A DNA stretch of 19,030 nt from an uncultured Selenomonadaceae bacterium (GCA_910579115.1 CAJTSO010000037.1:1-19030); one strand, 5' to 3'; positions 7,610 through 16,367 are shown, numbered from the stretch's first letter. The notes: a model not told the origin generated them from the letters alone. Translations and numbers: made by a program.

Positions 7610-8293
7610 AGCGTTCCTTTTTTATCCGAATGACTTTGAATAACGTTATTTATTTCTCTTAGGAGATTTTTCCTGAAGATGTCCATGGTAAAATATTTCT
7701 CATAAAGTAATCGGCCTTTTTTACCAACGGTTCGCGATTGACTTGGATCGGTTACGACATATTTAATTTTTGCTAAAAGACCGTCTGCGTCGTCGTTTTC
7801 AAAAACGTATCCGTTTACGCCGTCTTGTATATATCGCGACTGCCCGACGTTAGTAGAGCAAATAACGGGTTTCGACAGAGCTAACATTTCCGTCACGACT
7901 ACCGGCATGGGATCGTCCCTGGAAGGACAAATCAAGCAGTCGGCCTCTTGGTATAACTTGTAAAGAGCGTCCCTTGGCATGGGCGGTAAAACTTTTATGT
8001 TTTTGTATAACGCGGATTGTCGATTTATATTGTCGGTAAACGCAGTATAAGACGGCAGACACTCGCCTATAAAGGTAATCGTTATTTTTTCGAGGAGTTC
8101 CTTATCCATACGATCTAAAGCTTTAAGTACCAAGTCTTGCGCTTTTCTTTCATGAATTGTGCCAACGACTATGAACCGGATTTTTGGATCGTTATGTTCG
8201 GCAATAGAGCGCGTTTGTATATCTTCTACGCCGTATAATAGAACCGTGTCGTTGTAGAAATACCCGTATTTTTGTAGCGCTTCACTAGCGTGT
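7603..8293 (-). CDS. C-terminal half of GT4 glycosyltransferase, out of frame with its N-terminal half
   Basis: Downstream of the G11 tract this frame is open and plainly coding, but it has no natural start: the first possible one is a TTG at 8133, well inside the fold. Its first residues are HASEALQKYGYF, then KIRFIVVGTIHERKAQD (the start of the GT4 donor domain). Next come a helix-rich region with VLPPM, and the E-x7-E-like donor site in PSRDDPMPVVVTEMLALSKPV. It ends at TGA 7603-7605. It joins the N-terminal half (8226-9014) if the tract is 9 or 12 G instead of 11, giving one protein of 469 or 470 residues. In the present state this half is probably not translated, or only weakly. Confidence 0.85.
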
Positions 8294-9014
8294 CCCCCCC
8301 CCCCGAGTACACATGAACATTGGACGGAACCGTTTTAGAAACTTTATCGCCGACCGTTTTTGCGTAATCGTAAGTGTAGCTGCCTTCATGCAGCCACCAA
8401 AAAATAGGGATATTTGTTTTCGTTAATGTAGCCAATAGAGAATGACATAGAAACGTAGACATAAAAATGCAGTCGATCTGTTTAAAAAATTTATTGTCGC
8501 CCCAGACTAAGTCTAAATCGGTGTCGACGTCGTCAAATCTGCCCCAGGCAAGCCGTTTGTCGATAATAACCGGCACATCCAGCTTTTGATATTCCTCTCT
8601 CAGCGGACCGTCAAAGGGAGATGCCAACACCGCTCTATATCCTTCGCCGAGCACCGCTTTTACCGCGTCGAAAATAACGATAGGAGCTCCGGTTAAAGAT
8701 AGTTCGTGCGTGATAAAAAGAATATTTTTTGAGCCGCCACGCCCGCTTTTGGTTATGCGGCGGTTACAAAAGCAACAAGTCGTATCTTTCGTTAAATAAT
8801 ATTCGATATTGCAACCGGATTTTGCGGATATATCTACCAGCGTTGAGCGCAATAACGCAAAGTTAGCGTTGCAAACAGGCGCGTATACCAACGCGGGACT
8901 CGGTTCGTCGGTATGTATGCGATTTAAGGCTTTTTGACATATAGCCGTTATTTGTACTAAAACGCTTTTAATAATCGGTTTACAACGGCGTTTTATTCGC
9001 TGCGATAATCTCAT
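8226..9014 (-). CDS. N-terminal half of GT4 glycosyltransferase, truncated at a G11 tract (OFF)
   Basis: This frame starts with ATG at 9014 (AAGGA 8-9 bases upstream, GGAG directly before it) and gives 262 residues. About the first 236 belong to a family 4 glycosyltransferase: NILFITHELSLTGAPIVIF is the acceptor-domain start, FDGPLREEYQ and WWLHEGSYTYDY follow, and VHVYSGGG is the hinge leading to the donor domain. After the G11 tract the frame shifts, adds about 24 unrelated residues and stops at TAG 8226-8228. The donor domain, needed for catalysis, is thus lost. The true continuation lies in another frame (7603-8293). The gene fits a phase-variable glycosyltransferase caught in the OFF state; a sequencing error in the homopolymer would look the same. 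Confidence 0.87.
   Translation of the reverse strand: MRLSQRIKRRCKPIIKSVLVQITAICQKALNRIHTDEPSPALVYAPVCNANFALLRSTLVDISAKSGCNIEYYLTKDTTCCFCNRRITKSGRGGSKNILFITHELSLTGAPIVIFDAVKAVLGEGYRAVLASPFDGPLREEYQKLDVPVIIDKRLAWGRFDDVDTDLDLVWGDNKFFKQIDCIFMSTFLCHSLLATLTKTNIPIFWWLHEGSYTYDYAKTVGDKVSKTVPSNVHVYSGGGDTLVKRYKNTGISTTTRFYYTA
8294..8304 (-). repeat. G11 homopolymer (C11 on plus strand) in GT4 glycosyltransferase
   Basis: Eleven C residues on the plus strand, at codons 237-241 of the gene. For upstream and downstream frames to join, the tract must have 9 or 12 G. Then the hinge reads YSGGGHASEALQKYG, which is natural for the family. Candidate slipped-strand switch, OFF here. Confidence 0.9.
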
Positions 9015-9026
9015 ACTCCTAAATCC

Positions 9027-11246
9027 TTACCGTTTGTCCGCATCGGAAAGCGATCCGACGTTTTTTTTATAAATGTTTAAATATTTGTCGGCAATTTTAT
9101 TCATATCAAATTTTTCCTTAGCCAAAGCGACATTGGCGCAAAGCTTTTCATATAACGCTCTATTGCAAACAATATTTATTATGTTGTCCGCCAGCGCGTC
9201 GATATCTACTTTATTGTCGATTAGCTCAAACGTTACGCCCGCGTATTCTCCGTTAGGAGCGCTTAATTGATATTTTATTTCGCCAATATCGCTTGCCAGC
9301 ATCGGGCGTCCCGCCTTTAAGCAATCTATCGTTACCAGCGGAAAGCTCTCTCCGGCAAAATACGACGGCAATAGCCCCATATCGCTCGCGGCAAAATAAT
9401 CTCTTATATTGCTTTTTGAGCCTGCCATACGCAAAAAATCATCGGAGCGATTCCTTAGCCGATCGTACATTAACCCGTCTCCGACGATTATTAAGCGTAT
9501 ATCTTCTTTACAACGCTCTCTTGCTTTTTGTACAGCTTCGATAGCTTCTAACCAACCCTTTTCCGGAACGCCTCTGCTTACTAAGCAAAAGACAAACGCG
9601 GCTTCGGGGATATTAAGCGATTTTCTACTTATCGGCGTTATAGCGTAATCTGGCAATCCGTTGTCTATTTTTTCAAGAACTTTCCAATCTAATACGTTAA
9701 GACGTTTCAAAGTCGTTAGATTTTTTTCAGCGGTGTAAACGATAGCTGCATCATTTTCATTAAGCAAATTTATAGCGCGTCGCGCGTCAGTTATATTTAT
9801 AGTCTCGTACATTCCGTGCAAAGTAACTACTTGCCGGCATAAAGCTCCTTTTGTAAAATGTGCGTTCATCTCGTCTACGGAAGCGTGATGAGAATGTACG
9901 ACGTCCGCTCCAAGAGATTTAATAAATTCGGCGTTATAATTTATATCTTTCAAATTCAATAACGGGAGCGAATCCGACACCAGCCTTCTGACGGTCGCCT
10001 CGTCGCCGCCCAAGTTATAGTTTACGAGCGTGACCGTTAAGCCGGATTGTTTCAGCCGATTAGCTAAAAAAATTGGAAACGTTTCTCCGCCGCCCATTTG
10101 CATGGAAAAGACGCACATCAAAATATTAGGCTTTCGCTCGGTGCGCTTTGCGTAAATTTTTTCCACGTCGTACAGCTTTGAAAGATCTATATTAGGATCG
10201 GCGTTGTTAAACGATTGCCAATGTCCGACTAAAGAAGTATATAAACGCTCAAAACATTCTTTGGGAACGTCGTACTCTTTAACGACGTAAGAGCTTATAT
10301 AGGCGTGTTCCTCGTAATACCGCGGCGTAGCCTGCACGGCTAACGATGTGCTTTTTTTATGCACGCGATAATAATTTGTGGTATCGGCGCTATAATAAAC
10401 GAGCCCGCCTCGTATGAGATTTAAATAGAAAAACCAATCGCCGCATAATTTTAAGTCTCTCCACGCGGCGGTTACCTCGCTGTTTACAAGGTATTCATGT
10501 TTTCTAAAAATCGCGCTGCTGACGTTTGGGATAACGTTACTAATCGCAAAACCGCATTTGACTAATTCGTTAGCGGACATACAGAAATTTTGCTGACAAT
10601 TCAGTTTTGTCAAAGCGCCTAAATAGTCTTTCATCGTCGTTATGCAAATATCGTTTTGCATAAATTTAGTCTGCGCGAAAGCTAACGTTACCATTCTATT
10701 GCTAAACGAAATCACCAGCTTTTCTAAAAAATCGCGCTCGCACCAATCATCGCTTTCGGCGATCCACACTAACTCGCCCTTAGCTAAGGATATTCCCTTC
10801 TCCCACTGTGCGAAAACTTTGCCGCCGTTTTTTTCGTTGAGATAAAGCCTGGTATTATAGGGATATCGCTTCGCGTATTCTTGCAAAATAGCTGTACTGT
10901 CATCTGTAGAGCAATCGTCCAGTAAAACGACTTCAATATTTGAATAAGTTTGACGGTAAATTGAATCTAACCGTTGTTTTAGAAAGGCGGCGTGATTATA
11001 GTTAGGAACTATTACGCTTACCAACGGGCGATAATTTTTATCCGCCAAGTCGCGGACAACATTCCATTCTAACCCGGCGTTTGCAGCTCCTTTACGCAGT
11101 ATGTAGGAAAATAAAAGTCGTTTTATAAAACCCTTTAAGCGAAGCGCCGCATTTTTATAAAACCACGGGAAATATTTTTCACAGTAAAACTCAAGCCGCT
11201 TTACCGTTTGTCTAATCAAGGGATTGTATATAATATCTGCAATCAT
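9027..11246 (-). CDS. Two-domain glycosyltransferase: N-terminal GT2 plus C-terminal GT4
   Basis: A 739-residue protein with two complete catalytic modules. Residues about 74-300 form a GT2 domain: VSVIVPNYNH, LLDDCSTDDS (108-117) for nucleotide binding and the metal motif ESDDW (164-168). Residues about 375-730 form a GT4 domain: NILMCVFSMQMGGGE at its start, VVHSHHASVD, then LVSRGVPEKG, the sugar-nucleotide site around PSYFAGESFPLVTIDC and a C-terminal helix. The first 70 residues are basic and hydrophobic-aromatic and may lie on the membrane. Such fusions add two successive sugars of different linkage to a growing lipid-linked glycan. The ATG at 11246 has a GGAG about 14 bases upstream, rather far, so the start is less certain than the domains. 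Sugar specificity is unknown. Confidence 0.88.
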   Translation of the reverse strand: MIADIIYNPLIRQTVKRLEFYCEKYFPWFYKNAALRLKGFIKRLLFSYILRKGAANAGLEWNVVRDLADKNYRPLVSVIVPNYNHAAFLKQRLDSIYRQTYSNIEVVLLDDCSTDDSTAILQEYAKRYPYNTRLYLNEKNGGKVFAQWEKGISLAKGELVWIAESDDWCERDFLEKLVISFSNRMVTLAFAQTKFMQNDICITTMKDYLGALTKLNCQQNFCMSANELVKCGFAISNVIPNVSSAIFRKHEYLVNSEVTAAWRDLKLCGDWFFYLNLIRGGLVYYSADTTNYYRVHKKSTSLAVQATPRYYEEHAYISSYVVKEYDVPKECFERLYTSLVGHWQSFNNADPNIDLSKLYDVEKIYAKRTERKPNILMCVFSMQMGGGETFPIFLANRLKQSGLTVTLVNYNLGGDEATVRRLVSDSLPLLNLKDINYNAEFIKSLGADVVHSHHASVDEMNAHFTKGALCRQVVTLHGMYETINITDARRAINLLNENDAAIVYTAEKNLTTLKRLNVLDWKVLEKIDNGLPDYAITPISRKSLNIPEAAFVFCLVSRGVPEKGWLEAIEAVQKARERCKEDIRLIIVGDGLMYDRLRNRSDDFLRMAGSKSNIRDYFAASDMGLLPSYFAGESFPLVTIDCLKAGRPMLASDIGEIKYQLSAPNGEYAGVTFELIDNKVDIDALADNIINIVCNRALYEKLCANVALAKEKFDMNKIADKYLNIYKKNVGSLSDADKR

Positions 11247-11306
11247 TTAAAATACCGTCGCTCCGTTCTTTCTTGCGTCTATTTAGATTAGAAATATGCG
11301 CATTTA

Positions 11307-13097
11307 TTAAAATTTATCCTTAATATCCCTGATCTTTTCCAGAACTCTGTAACCTCTGGTCGCTTTTATCTCTTGTATCATGCTATTTTTAAGCGCTATC
11401 TCATCATTCTTAGCCGCTATTATGTGTTTAGCTTGTTGTAGAAGTATCCTTTGCTCTTGTCCCAATCGCGATATTTCTTCAGTCGGTAATATCCTTAACG
11501 TATATTCAAATTCTATATACGAGGCGTTGGCAAAGTCGCCCGTTATTTCAAAAATGGGATCAAACGTTATAAAGGTATAAATGTCTCCCTCGTATTTTAT
11601 GGCGTTTACCGCTGCTATGGTGTAATCCTTGGCGTCCGTTTTAATGCCGACTATTTCCACTTCCGCCGCCGCACCCTCCAGCGGGTCGAAACGGAGCTTT
11701 CTTATTTTCGTGTCGCTCAGAATAAATCGCGCGCGATAATGGATAGCGCCGTCAAATACGAGTTTTATGGGAGCAAGCGTATGTGATTCATCGTATTCTT
11801 TATTTAGAGATAATAAATAAATTATCGGTTCGTAAAAATTTACCGTCCACCGGGGCGTTATATCTCTATTTTGTTTAATAGCTTGAATATGCGTTTCAAA
11901 CAGCTTTTTTTCGTCAGCGATATTGTCGTAGAAATTACTATCGATGGACTTTTTAGTCGAACTTATTAAAAATTTATACAGCCAATCGCCATCGAACAGA
12001 TACTCTTTTGGTATCGCGTATTTCGTAACAAAAAAGTATAGATAAGCGTCCTTATCGCGTTTATCCGAGGCCAAAGCAGCGCGCATATCGCGTAAATCGG
12101 CAGCGTCGGCGATATAATTCATATTTTTATTGCCAATAGCAAATAACTTGTTTCCAAATAATAGCGTTTGCAGTCCTACCGATGACGATACGGTGACCAC
12201 TGCGTCGATATAGGGCATTAGCCATTGCGAAGCCGCGTATATTTTTCGACTCTTTTCTAAAAAAATTGCATTTTTATACTTCGATGTTATAAAATGAACC
12301 GTTTCCTCATCAAAAATTGGATATTCGGGGTGCATAGTAAAAATCACCCCTATATCGGGCGACGTTTCCTCTAAAACGCCGGTAAGATAATCAAATTGAT
12401 TAGTGTAGCGGCTCAGGCAATCAAACGCGTAGTATTGCGAAAACTGCATCGGAAGTAAAACTAAATATTTATAGCGCTTGCGCAGCTCCATCATGTCGTC
12501 TACGAAAATATTATTTTCCGTGAACGCGCTAACGCAGGTTTCCCGTAATTCGCCAATAAGTAATTTTTGGCAATCGTCTAACCGAATATTTTCAATTTGC
12601 GTGCTAAAACGGCTAAAAAAATTATGCTCGTACATTCCGCACGGATCTAAATACCAGGTTTCTAAAAACGGCAAGCGCGAAAACAGACTATATTCCATAT
12701 GCAAAATCAATGCTTTAGGATATAGCTTCGCGAAAAAAGGAACTGGCGTAAATGTGATAATTAGATCAAAGTTTATTCCGTCAAACTTATTTTCCATAAG
12801 TTCTGTATAATATTGCATTTGACTTTCACTGTAGGAATTCATATACCAGGCCGATGAAGCTTCTATATAACCCCCGTTAAAAGGTCCTAATAATTCTTTT
12901 TGCGAAAATACTATTATATTAACGTTTTCTACATCTCCCAAACGTTCTAAGCAAGGTTCGTTGAGTGCTATGCTACAGCTGCACTTTGGCGATAAAACGG
13001 ACGCCATCTTCTTTGCCAGAAAATTGGCCCATCCTTCTTTCCAATAAGGCTTACCCCGCTCTATCAACGGCTCTACATAAAATAATATTTTCGTCAA
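11307..13097 (-). CDS. Putative capsule-type (KpsC/KpsS-like) glycosyltransferase with coiled-coil tail
   Basis: A 596-residue protein that I cannot assign to a named family with certainty. The central region has YLVLLPMQFSQYY and IFTMHPEYPIF, and VVTVSSSVGLQTLLFGNKLFAIG (about 315-337). This last pattern (Ser-Ser-x-Gly-Leu followed by an LFG loop) recalls the sugar-nucleotide half of capsular polysaccharide and Kdo transferases. Residues about 425-535 look like an all-beta accessory domain (LRFDPLEGAAAEVEIVG) seen in other polysaccharide-locus proteins. The last 50-60 residues are charged and heptad-like (QEQRILLQQAKHIIAAKNDE), ending TRGYRVLEKIRDIKDKF, a tail common in O-antigen transferases. 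The start is TTG at 13097 with GAGGGGA 7 bases upstream. If it is a transferase of the Kdo type, the CMP-sugar made by the next upstream enzyme group would be a natural donor; this is inference. Confidence 0.6.
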   Translation of the reverse strand: MTKILFYVEPLIERGKPYWKEGWANFLAKKMASVLSPKCSCSIALNEPCLERLGDVENVNIIVFSQKELLGPFNGGYIEASSAWYMNSYSESQMQYYTELMENKFDGINFDLIITFTPVPFFAKLYPKALILHMEYSLFSRLPFLETWYLDPCGMYEHNFFSRFSTQIENIRLDDCQKLLIGELRETCVSAFTENNIFVDDMMELRKRYKYLVLLPMQFSQYYAFDCLSRYTNQFDYLTGVLEETSPDIGVIFTMHPEYPIFDEETVHFITSKYKNAIFLEKSRKIYAASQWLMPYIDAVVTVSSSVGLQTLLFGNKLFAIGNKNMNYIADAADLRDMRAALASDKRDKDAYLYFFVTKYAIPKEYLFDGDWLYKFLISSTKKSIDSNFYDNIADEKKLFETHIQAIKQNRDITPRWTVNFYEPIIYLLSLNKEYDESHTLAPIKLVFDGAIHYRARFILSDTKIRKLRFDPLEGAAAEVEIVGIKTDAKDYTIAAVNAIKYEGDIYTFITFDPIFEITGDFANASYIEFEYTLRILPTEEISRLGQEQRILLQQAKHIIAAKNDEIALKNSMIQEIKATRGYRVLEKIRDIKDKF

Positions 13098-13127
13098 CCG
13101 ATTTCCCCTCGCAAAGATAACACTACT

Positions 13128-13811
13128 TTATAGATACTTTTTTTCTATGTAACAAGGACTTTTAGCGTAAGGATAAACTTTTATTTCTACGTTTTTATCG
13201 GAAAAATAATCGTCTACCGCTTTGTTTTCTCCGGCAAAAAAAGTATAGTCGTCTAATAACAAAATTCCGCCCTTGACCAATCGCGGCCAGCAATTCTCTA
13301 AAATACATTTAGCCGGTTCGTAAATATCCGTATCAAGATTGATAAAGGAAAATTTCGTTTCGGGATTTTGAGCCAAGTATTCTGGAAGAGTTTTTAAAAT
13401 ATCGCCTTTAATAAGCTCTATATCGAGCGTTATTCCCTTGCGTTTTAAAATGCTCATCAGCTCCTCGCGGCTTATTGATTCGTCTCCGGCCGATAGAATA
13501 AATTCATCTCGCCGGGCTTTATCGTTCTCATAATCCGGTGGAGGAAATTTACCGAATACGTCGAAGCCCAATACTTTTTTGGCAAAAGTTATTCCTAATA
13601 ATTCCCGCATCATCGCTAGTCTGACAAAGGAAGCTCCTTTAAAAACGCCAAATTCGGCGACGATTCCCGGCAAGTGCTCCGTTTTCTTCAAAAGCTCGTA
13701 ATGAGTTAGCAATTTTCCTATTCTATTCGTATCACAGGTAAGATAAAATAAATTCTCATAGTATCGTTTTTTTTGATAATTATTTTCAGTTAGCAACATT
13801 TTTATAAACAT
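13128..13811 (-). CDS. TylF/macrocin-type O-methyltransferase
   Basis: A 227-residue protein matching the TylF (macrocin O-methyltransferase) family of SAM- and metal-dependent sugar methyltransferases. AEFGVFKGAS (52-61) is the SAM-binding motif, VLGFDVFGKFP follows, FSFINLDTDIYEP carries the Asp pair that binds the metal, and LLLDDYTFFAGENKAVDDYF is the conserved late block. TylF-like enzymes methylate hydroxyls of deoxysugars; copies in polysaccharide loci methylate glycan sugars. There is a second possible ATG at 13799; the site GAAGGGG lies closer to the first, so the start is not settled. In ABC-exported glycans a terminal methyl group can act as the stop and export mark recognised by Wzt, so this enzyme is a candidate chain-capping methyltransferase. 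That role is inference. Confidence 0.82.
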   Translation of the reverse strand: MFIKMLLTENNYQKKRYYENLFYLTCDTNRIGKLLTHYELLKKTEHLPGIVAEFGVFKGASFVRLAMMRELLGITFAKKVLGFDVFGKFPPPDYENDKARRDEFILSAGDESISREELMSILKRKGITLDIELIKGDILKTLPEYLAQNPETKFSFINLDTDIYEPAKCILENCWPRLVKGGILLLDDYTFFAGENKAVDDYFSDKNVEIKVYPYAKSPCYIEKKYL

Positions 13812-13820
13812 ACCCCTTCG

Positions 13821-15116
13821 TTAAAAAAGTCCTATATTTTCCAGAATTTGAAATGTATTCACGCCGTTTGTGATGCTCGTTCTTACTTGAATTTCTTTGC
13901 TTATCGTTTTAAAAGCGCGCGTTAATATTTCTTCTTCATATTTTTTAGGGATAATTACAATGCCGTCGTTGTCGCCAAATACCAAATCTCCGGGTTTCAC
14001 GGTTACGCCTTGTATGGAAATAGCCTTATTATAGCTTTCGGTTGTCGCTCTTTTTCTTACGTCCACGCAGCTATAACCGGTGGAAAAAACCGGAAAATCA
14101 AGCGCGTTCACCGCTTTGTAATCCCGCGTCTTTCCGCCGATTATTGCGCCGATAGCGCCCGCTCTAAGAGCCATATTGGCGTTCAAATCTCCGAAATAGG
14201 CGTAGTCGCTACACTCGTTTTCTACAACGATCACATCGTTAGGCACGATAGTATTATAGGATTCGAGCGCTTTATAAATACCCTGATAATCTTCTCCGTC
14301 CTTTAATAGACGAAGCTTTAGCGTTTTTGCCCGTCCTAATATTTTCTTCTCGCGCATGTTCAGCTTTAAACCGCGTATAACGCCATGTATTCCCATATCG
14401 TCCATCAGATCCGATAATACGCAGCTTGTCAGCATTTGCCCCATATTTTTAAGGAACTGGCGCTCTTTTTCTCTCATACCTGCCGCGACATAACCGGCCA
14501 GCTCAAAATCGTCTGCGTAATTGACATCTACAGCCTCTAACGCGTCGGCTTCTAAAAGGTACGCGCGATCTCCGTAGCGGGCTTTCTTATTTAGAGCGAC
14601 TTCTTTACGGACGATATATAAACCCATAGTTTCAATGATCGTATCTTTTAGATTAAAGCTGTTGGGAATATGGTATCTATCGTATTCGGGTCCGGCGCCG
14701 TTCCATAGATATTGCTTTTCTTTTCGCACTAACACTACGGAATCATATTTATCGTCGGCAAGTAAAATATCTATACCCTTTTTAATGGTTTCTTTCCTTA
14801 TGAAGGGACTTGTCCCTAACATTTGAATATAAATATCCGCTTCTACTTGTTTGGCCTCGTTATACAAAAGCTGATGCCCGTCCGTTTTATTCGTGGCCAG
14901 CGCCGCATCGCGGCGAAGGAATTTACACCCTGCCTCGGACGCTAAATCAAATATTTCGTCCGATTCCGAATCAAGATATACCTCGTCAATAAAATCGCAG
15001 GCGGCTAATTTTTCCAGGTTATGTAAAAACAGAGGTTTCCCATCCAATAGTTTCTTATTTTTATTTTCTATCCGTTCGCTGCTGCCTTTTGCCGGCAAAA
15101 ACGCTGCTATTTTCAT
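13821..15116 (-). CDS. Fusion: CMP-sugar (acylneuraminate-type) cytidylyltransferase + RraA-like aldolase domain
   Basis: A 431-residue fusion. Residues 1 to about 225 are a NeuA/KdsB-type cytidylyltransferase: FLPAKGSSERIENKNKKLL (6-24) is the CTP-binding loop, QMLGTSPFIRKETI is the second substrate motif and VNYADDFELA the metal-binding end. Residues about 230-431 are an RraA-like domain (fold of HMG/CHA aldolases and oxaloacetate decarboxylases): MALRAGAIGAIIGGKTRDY (Arg331, Asp332) holds the Arg-Asp pair used for metal and pyruvate binding, then FPVFSTGYS, VKPGDLVFGDNDGIVIIP. I use the ATG at 15116, not the TTG at 15122, because AGGAG is 9 bases from it. The usual partner of NeuA-type enzymes is a pyruvate-condensing synthase; no such gene is seen in this window. 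The RraA half may instead handle a 2-keto acid. The domain calls are firm; the reaction is inference. Confidence 0.87.
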   Translation of the reverse strand: MKIAAFLPAKGSSERIENKNKKLLDGKPLFLHNLEKLAACDFIDEVYLDSESDEIFDLASEAGCKFLRRDAALATNKTDGHQLLYNEAKQVEADIYIQMLGTSPFIRKETIKKGIDILLADDKYDSVVLVRKEKQYLWNGAGPEYDRYHIPNSFNLKDTIIETMGLYIVRKEVALNKKARYGDRAYLLEADALEAVDVNYADDFELAGYVAAGMREKERQFLKNMGQMLTSCVLSDLMDDMGIHGVIRGLKLNMREKKILGRAKTLKLRLLKDGEDYQGIYKALESYNTIVPNDVIVVENECSDYAYFGDLNANMALRAGAIGAIIGGKTRDYKAVNALDFPVFSTGYSCVDVRKRATTESYNKAISIQGVTVKPGDLVFGDNDGIVIIPKKYEEEILTRAFKTISKEIQVRTSITNGVNTFQILENIGLF

Positions 15117-15128
15117 AACCAATCTCTC

Positions 15129-16367
15129 CTATTCCGGATAAAAGAAAACCGGGGCGTAAACGTACCCTTCGGCCATATTTCGATTTGCTATAACTTTTAT
15201 TTGTTTCACAGGCCACCTTTGATCCAATTCTTTCCTTTCAGCGCCGGATATATCCGCCAACCCGACATACAATAAATATTCTCCGGCTACTAAATTTATG
15301 TGCGTGGAAAAGTTTAGTATGTTTTCGCCTGGATTTAGCGAAAGCTCTTGAGAAAGCGACAGGGTATTGTCTCCCCATAAAACATCTCCGTTGACATTCT
15401 TGACGGAAAAGCCAAACACTACGCTTGGAAAATATCGCGTGGCCTCTATGATTATTTTTCCCTCGACCTTCTGACCGGAGCGCAAAATTTCATCGGAAGT
15501 TTCAAAAATTATATCTTTGATAATTGCCTCGTGGGATCCCATTCGCCGCTCGTTTACCGACGAGTTAACCGGCGTTTTATCGACAGCAGTTAGCTGAGTG
15601 TTATGATTTATTTCCGCAACTCGATCAACGTTCCGTATAAAACGCTCGTATTTATATACGACCATCTCTACATCGCGTGAGTCGCACATCAGTTTACCTT
15701 CGTTAAAAAATATGGCTCTATTGCACGACGATACGATTTCTTGCGTACTATGCGTCACGAATAGAATAGTCGAGCCCTTTTGCTGCAATTCCTTAAACCG
15801 TTGCATACACTTAAACTGGAACATGAAGTCTCCGACAGCCAAGGCTTCGTCCACTATCAAAACGTCGGGCTCCAGCGTCGAATTCATCGCGAAAGCAAGT
15901 CTGGCAAACATTCCGCTCGAATACATTTTCACCGGCTGGTGGATAAAGTCGCCAATATCGGCAAAGTCGATGATGGCCTCTATTTTGTCGTCCATCTCTT
16001 TTTTGTCGTAGCCCATCACCGAGCCGTTCATATAGATGTTTTCTATACCCGTCATCTCGGGATTGAAGCCCGCTCCCAGCTCCAGCAGCGAGGCGATCCG
16101 CCCGTTTACCTCTACGCTGCCGCTCGTCGGCGTCAGAACGCCTGTTATTATCTTTAGCAGCGTCGATTTACCCGCGCCGTTTTTGCCGATTATGCCGACG
16201 GTTTCGCCTTTTTTTATCTCAAACGATACGTCGTTTAGCGCGTAGAAGTCTTTGCTGTATCTTTTGTGGAACGGGTTTAACGCTTCCTTTACTCTATCCA
16301 GCGGCCGGTCGAAGATTTTATATATCTTCGTCAAGCCTTCTATTTTTATAGCTATGTCGTCGTTCAC
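15129..16367 (-). CDS. wzt: Wzt: ABC transporter ATPase for polysaccharide export, with C-terminal glycan-binding domain
   Basis: A 412-residue ABC ATPase. Residues 1 to about 245 are the nucleotide-binding domain: Walker A GKNGAGKST (61-69), signature YSSGMFARLAFA (149-160), Walker B DVLIVDEA (168-175), and a switch His in VTHS. An N-terminal block before Walker A (FHKRYSKDFYALNDVSF) is typical of O-antigen and teichoic acid exporters. Residues about 270-412 form a beta-sandwich (GQKVEGKIIIEA, VVFGFSVKNVNGDVLWG, LVAGEYLLYVGLAD) matching the Wzt C-terminal domain, which in E. coli O8/O9a binds the capped non-reducing end of the glycan. The start is GTG with AGAGGG about 4 bases upstream. It powers Wzm-mediated export of undecaprenyl-linked polysaccharide to the periplasm. 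wzm is separated from it by the acyltransferase gene. Confidence 0.95.
   Translation of the reverse strand: MNDDIAIKIEGLTKIYKIFDRPLDRVKEALNPFHKRYSKDFYALNDVSFEIKKGETVGIIGKNGAGKSTLLKIITGVLTPTSGSVEVNGRIASLLELGAGFNPEMTGIENIYMNGSVMGYDKKEMDDKIEAIIDFADIGDFIHQPVKMYSSGMFARLAFAMNSTLEPDVLIVDEALAVGDFMFQFKCMQRFKELQQKGSTILFVTHSTQEIVSSCNRAIFFNEGKLMCDSRDVEMVVYKYERFIRNVDRVAEINHNTQLTAVDKTPVNSSVNERRMGSHEAIIKDIIFETSDEILRSGQKVEGKIIIEATRYFPSVVFGFSVKNVNGDVLWGDNTLSLSQELSLNPGENILNFSTHINLVAGEYLLYVGLADISGAERKELDQRWPVKQIKVIANRNMAEGYVYAPVFFYPE

Noticed and set aside
7603..9014. Reading the split GT4 gene as two independent genes
   Set aside because: The second part lacks a natural start and a ribosome site, and the first lacks a donor domain; the break lies exactly at a G11 tract and the two join into one normal GT4 protein.
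14000..14470. RraA-like domain as an RNase E regulator
   Set aside because: The RNase E inhibitor role is specific to some gammaproteobacterial RraA proteins. Fusion to a cytidylyltransferase in a glycan locus and the retained Arg-Asp pair fit an aldolase/decarboxylase-type function better.
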